A program made the position numbers and the translations under genes. Shown one piece after another: positions 59,113 through 64,000 of a DNA stretch of 64,000 nt (position 1 is the stretch's first letter; the number at the start of each line of letters is the position of its first letter). Below the pieces are notes generated by a model. It ran no database searches. It was not told where the DNA came from and saw only the letters and a list, made by a program, of their open reading frames with translations. The DNA is taken from NCBI RefSeq assembly GCF_000165425.1, contig NW_001799255.1, positions 1-64,000 on the forward strand, read 5' to 3'. Source of the DNA: Paramecium tetraurelia. Lineage: Eukaryota; Ciliophora; Oligohymenophorea; Peniculida; Parameciidae.

Positions 59113-62100
59113 TCATAAATAATTATCCTTGCTTGCACTTTATTTCAAATTGCCTTGGCTCTGAGAGAGATTGGAATTAATCAAGCTCCTTTTTTGATGC
59201 AATTCAAAGTCTGGCATTTCCATTTCTGAAATTTGTTCCTTGAGCTTCTTCTCTAACTTGAATATTTTAGCTTAATCCAATTGCTACTTTTGTCTAGCTT
59301 ATCTTTTCATATAGTTAAGTAGCGTATCCTTTGATGTCTTAATTGTGAACATCAACAAATCAAGAATAAACATTGACAAAACAGACAATGCAAGACTCAA
59401 ATAAAAGGCATAGCTTGAAAATAACATCTATGTTGTTCCATATATTGCAGACGATGGAATAATGTTAGACACCCACATATAGGCAAAATAAGTACCTAAA
59501 CTGGTTCCTAGGTAGGCAACCCATGTGATGATTGTCCAAAATTGTGTGTTTAATGCTAGCTTTAATGTAACAAGCTAATATTGAATTTATTAATTACAAT
59601 CATGATAGCAGTTGACATGGACATACTAAAGAACCATAAATCATTGTTATATCCAGATTGTTTAACAAATGTAGTATCATTTAATTCAAAGTAGAATGAA
59701 AAGAAGCATGCCAATCCTTAGAATATTCCAATTGAAAACCATTTAAAAAACCTAAAAATTTACTATCAACATACTTTTCACTTGTAAATATAGTGTTTTT
59801 TTGCCCAATATAATAAAGTAATGGATAACTCTATCTAAGTATATCATTTTCCTCCTATCCCTCAGTAATTTTTTTGCTTCCTAATATGGTTTGCTTTCTT
59901 TATTGTGTATAGAACACATCTTCATCAAAAATGGCTCTTATTACCACCGGGAGGAATGTAAACACTGTATTGTAAAAGGAGACAAAGCTATGTAAAATGA
60001 TAAGAAGAAATACAATTCATCAAAAACACTTGTTCCTGTTAATCCATTAAAGAAGGCAAAATAGAACTGGGGGATAGTAAAAATGATATTCTTGTAAAAG
60101 AAGTATAAAATCATTTCTGAAATACGAATGTAATTTTATCTTCCATGATATAACACTAATTTCCAGAGACATTTGAATTAACCAATAGCATAATTACTGG
60201 CTTGAACAGCTCTCATACCCTCTTGACCATATATTCCAATACCAATGTGTGCCTCTTAAATCATATTAACATCATTAGCACCATCACCAACAGCTAGAGT
60301 AATCTTTCCGAGTTCATTCTTAACCAATCTCACCATATCCGCTTTTTATTTTGGTGTAACACGACAACAAATAACAGTATGAAGATGAGGAGCTAGCAAT
60401 ATTAAATATTTGGTTAGATTTTCATTTTCGTTTAATTCAGCCAATACAATACCTTCTATAATCATAGCTCTTTTAGTATCAGGTTTCTATATAACATGAT
60501 CTGCAATTTGATTAAATATATTAAGGATGTCACAGCCAGGAGTTAAAGTGAAAACGTCCATTTATTCTTATAACAAATTGCAAGATCGACCAATATTTTC
60601 AGCTGTTTCTAACTTATCTCCAGTCAACATCCACACATTTATATTTGCTTTAAGAAAGTCTGCTAATGTTTCTGGAACATCTTCTTATAATTTATCCTCA
60701 ACAGCTGTAGCTCCAATGAGTGTTAATTTGGTTTCAATTTTATTGATCAATTCAGTTTATTATTTTTCAGTGTCATTCCCACCTAGAGTATCATTCATGG
60801 CTTATGAAAATTAATTGAATTCTCTTTCATCAAGTACCCTCATGGCCAAACATAGAGTTCTCAATCCCTTCCTTGAAAACATATCCAACTTTTTATCAAT
60901 ACCCTCTAGAAATGGTTGTTTTGGACCCAATCTTTATTTGATAATAGCATCAGCCCCTTTGGTATATAGTTTAATCACTCCCTTATGCTTAATGATCACA
61001 GACATTCTCTTTCTATCACTATTAAACTCAAAAGAGAACAAGAGTTCGACTTTTTCCTTAACTCCCAGAACATCTATTTCCATAATGCCCATCGTAATTC
61101 CTTTGTAGAGAATATTTAATCTTCGAGCAGCATCTACTAATGCTATTTCATCTGGAGAAGGTCCTTAGTAATTAAATGTGCCATCATCTGAAAATTCAAG
61201 AACACACTCATGACAAGTGGCTAACAACATCAGATTTTCTTTGACTAAATCTCCTTGATTTCTAATCAAATAGGTATCAACATTAAGATCTATGATTGGG
61301 TTCTTATTGGGATCAGTTTCAGAAATGATGGATTAAATGACTGCACCAGAGAATGTGTATTCAATGCCTGCTTTTTCATTAACAACTGTGGATCTCCTTT
61401 AATGTAAAGTGCTTTGTCTTCTTAATATTTGATTGCCAACAAAAGTGCTCATTTCATGCTTATCAAACATGGACATATCTCCATAAATCTCATTTCCACA
61501 GACAGATATTTTGAATTCCATTTTGTTACAAGTTAAAGTTCCTGTTTTATCAGTAAATACATATTAGACCTATCCCAATTCCTCATTAATGGTTGTACTG
61601 AACACTTTAACATACTTATCATTTTCAGCAGTGTACATTTCCCCATCCTTTTACATAAATATTCCCTAGCCTACTTTGACAAATTCCAAAGATACTATTA
61701 AACTTATTGGTATAAAAGTATTTAAAAGTAGAAAATAGGCAGCGAAAGTCATCAAAGATGCCACAGCACAATTTGGGACGTCTGGAGCATATACTTCATC
61801 TTCTCCATGATAAGAGGTGTAGCCAGAAAAGCTTCTGCTAAAATAATCAAAGTTAATGGTCTTCACATCGCAATTAATTCCATATATTATTGCCAAAATT
61901 AAACAAATGAATGCTTGCATAATTAAGATGTAGATAATTCTGACGTTGATCAATTTATCTATGTTGCTCATTTTATTTTTTTGGTCCTCTGAGTTCTTCA
62001 TCACTTTGGTATCGATTCCTGTATAAACCACCACACCTATTACCCATTTGACATTCTTCAGTTTTGATCCTCTCAATAAAAAGTTCTTATGAGTTAATTG

Positions 62101-62741
62101 AATCTTCTTGCTCTCCAAAAACAGTGTACCGTCAAAATTATAAAGCAATTGGTTTGGGTTTATACACTCTATTATTCCTTGTCTGCATTCAATTGTTTGA
62201 GTCTCTTTTACTGCCTATTTCGGTTTCAAATTCTTCTCCCCATCCAAAGAGGATGTCTCAATAAAACATATCCCATCTTGCGATGTTTATAAAACAACTA
62301 AATCAGCTGAAATAATTTCCAATTCATCAATTTTTATTATGTCCCCTATTAGTACATCTTTCCATGTTTTTTTAACGAAACCTCCATTACTCCAAATTGT
62401 AGTTGGAGATGAATTTAATTCGTTATCACTCAGATGTTTCTGATAATCTTCGTACCCATCTCTTAACATGGACAAAGAAACCACAAAGAGTAAAGGCGCA
62501 ATTGAATTTATTGGACTAAAGGGAGATATGGATTTGAAAAAGGACAATATTGCAATGATAAGAAAATAAATATTAGCCATTCTCTAGAATTGCAATGCTA
62601 ATGAATATGGAAGGAAAGTAATTAGATTGTACCTCATTTAAGATTTATTGCATACCTGCTTGTTTGTATAAAGTTTGTAGGGTAATTGTATTGTTTATTT
62701 TGCAACTGCTACTCTGCTCCGAAGTAAAGTTTACGTTCCAT
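59113..62741 (-). CDS. P4-type ATPase (aminophospholipid flippase)
   Basis: Four introns (62633-62655, 59988-60013, 59752-59774, 59575-59597) leave 1177 aa, normal for a P4-ATPase that moves phospholipids to the cytosolic leaflet. Motifs in order: [21 protein letters not shown]-domain [12 protein letters not shown] (usual DGET is DGEK here), [12 protein letters not shown] (PISL helix 4), [13 protein letters not shown] with the phosphorylated Asp (~393), [24 protein letters not shown] (~811), and [20 protein letters not shown] of the C-terminal membrane part. The C-tail is a basic Gln-rich coiled coil. The same frame is open further upstream to MMEGKEVDEKPM (62909), an alternative start that adds 56 residues. 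Confidence 0.95.
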
Positions 62742-63808
62742 TCCTTAATTATATAAATTTATTCCATATAATTTTTTATAAACTCTTGAGTGGTAAATCT
62801 TTGTATTATAATTTCTGCAATACAACAAAATTACAACGCATAAATTAATGCAATCAATATTCTAAAATTGGCACATCGGCTTTTCATCCACTTCTTTGCC
62901 CTCCATCATATGCTGTTATTTTTCTACATTTAATTAACACAAGACTAATTGCTCTTAAAAAGATACTGATTTAATTTAATAACACAATATAAGAACATCA
63001 AAGATTAACAGGATCTATCTTAAAGACAAGAGACAATTTTTGTGTCCTTTTAATTCTGTTTCTTCCTTATTAATATTGGTTACTCTTCTGACAAAAGTTG
63101 TATTTTCATAAATTTATATTTCACTAGAAAATGAGTTTCATTTAGCTCACTTACGGCTGAGAAACCTATTATTTACTATTCTAAATATAAAGTTGTAATT
63201 ATAATTAAATATAGTAACATTAAAATCTTGAAATTAGTAGTGAATCATATAAATATGAATTATTACAAAATCATAAACCGTTGGATTGAATACTATCCGC
63301 CAATTCCATGAAGGATACACACAATGTGGGAAACCTCAGCTGAAACTCTTGATCTTATTATAATATTCTGATAGTTTCAGCCACTATTAATAATTAAGTT
63401 TGTATTGATTTGTTGAACTTTTTATCCTAGATTAATATACACTCGTCATCTTATTGAGGGGGTCTGATCAACCCTTAATTTCTTAACTCTCTCCTTATTT
63501 TGTTTTAAATTACTATTTAGCAATTATTTTTTTATGAAAATAATTATCTTATGTGATCTCTAGTCTTTGATTTTAATTAGTCCAAATTTCCTACCAATTA
63601 CAATAGGGAGCATAGTTATTTATATTGTTACAATCCCTATTGTGATTAAAAACTATTTGGATTTGTGAGTATCAATTAATGTGAATCACCAAGAACCATT
63701 TTTGATGACTAGCTCTAATGACTCTTATTAGTCTAACGTTTCTTACAGCAAGTCTGCCCCATGTAATTTAATTTTATCTTTATTTTAATTAGGTTATAAT
63801 AAATTAAT
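62742..63808. other. Spacer, no supported gene
   Basis: Contains the possible 5' extension of the flippase gene (62742-62909) and an inverted repeat at 63596-63647. No other protein-like frame was found. Confidence 0.5.
63596..63647. repeat. 14-bp inverted repeat (hairpin)
   Basis: AATTACAATAGGGA (63596-63609) pairs with TCCCTATTGTGATT (63634-63647), all Watson-Crick but one G-T, around a 24-base loop. It lies in spacer sequence between the flippase and the right-edge gene. It shares AATAGGGA with one arm of the hairpin at 575-584 plus neighbours, which may be chance. Confidence 0.5.
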
Positions 63809-64000
63809 TCAATTATATTTGGAAAGTTTCTATTTTTTCTTTAAAATAATATCATCACTTCTTAATTGTTATCTCATTAATTTATCAACGTCTTTGTCGA
63901 TTTTATATTATTCATAGAGTATCTGCATTTCCTCAAAAATAGACTTCCCATTATTAAATAACTACTCAGCTTCTTACTCTAATCTCACGTATTCTAAATG
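63809..64000 (-). CDS. Coiled-coil protein, C-terminal part, runs off right edge
   Basis: A minus-strand frame enters at the window edge in phase and ends in TGA at 63809-63811. The visible 63 residues are highly charged and heptad-rich (VRLEQEAEQLFNNGKSIFEE, YKIDKDVDKLMRQQLRSD), a coiled coil with basic end KKKQKLSKYN. The opposite-strand open frame is low-complexity and less likely. Family unknown because only the end is present. Confidence 0.6.

Noticed and set aside
60527-61108. Plus-strand frames of 95 and 97 codons
   Set aside because: Both are antisense to the flippase nucleotide-binding domain, whose motifs fix the minus strand.

Overview
The window looks like a ciliate somatic (macronuclear) chromosome of Paramecium type. 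In every recognisable gene TAA and TAG sit where homologues have amino acids (mostly Gln) and TGA is the only stop. Introns are tiny (20-29 nt, GT..AG, usually GTA..TAG, sometimes ending AAG). DNA is about 70-75% A+T, spacers between intact genes are often only 3-60 bp, and a tRNA-Gln with anticodon TTA, the one that reads UAA, lies at 10.1 kb. No interruption with the look of an internal eliminated sequence was seen in the intact genes, so a germline copy is less likely. For each spliced model the exon sum was checked: it is a multiple of three except in two genes with an apparent one-base frameshift.

Layout. 0-8.5 kb: an open frame of unusual composition at the left edge, a decayed 3.5 kb tract, a broken kinase gene, an acylated-protein candidate (MGQSVKCC). 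8.5-21.5 kb: PH-kinase, tRNA-Gln, coiled-coil protein, K+ channel with a cyclic-nucleotide-binding domain, proteasome ATPase Rpt1 (frameshifted), Rieske iron-sulphur protein, two divergent kinases, UBE2S-like E2. 21.5-33 kb: decayed tract, ABCC transporter, a broken unknown gene, two small genes, another decayed tract. 33-43 kb: a mitochondrial membrane protein resembling ATP synthase subunit b (frameshifted), a pseudokinase, a kinase, a tiny secreted Cys protein divergent from a coiled-coil gene, a kelch protein. 44-50.6 kb: candidate ncRNA, then a tight minus-strand run of CNOT10, mitochondrial carrier, V-ATPase subunit G, a secreted crystallin-like protein and a small unknown. 51.6-64 kb: mitochondrial bL28, B-box/ePHD protein, SUMO, an unknown, two tiny acylated paralogues, a P4-ATPase flippase and a partial coiled-coil gene at the right edge.

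The genes are a mix of housekeeping (proteasome, SUMO, E2, CNOT, V-ATPase, mitochondrial) and ciliate-expanded families (PH-kinases, channels, ABC and P4 pumps). They do not form one operon-like pathway. The most unusual points are the pair of 64-71 aa proteins sharing an N-terminal acylation signal and an NP-aromatic-basic-NP motif, the graded loss of kinase catalytic motifs among six neighbouring kinase genes, the extreme packing (12 bp between divergent starts, an ATGA overlap between tandem genes), and a GC-rich structured island likely to be an uncharacterised small RNA. I saw no retrovirus-like, Polinton-like or other mobile element that I can support, and no CRISPR array.
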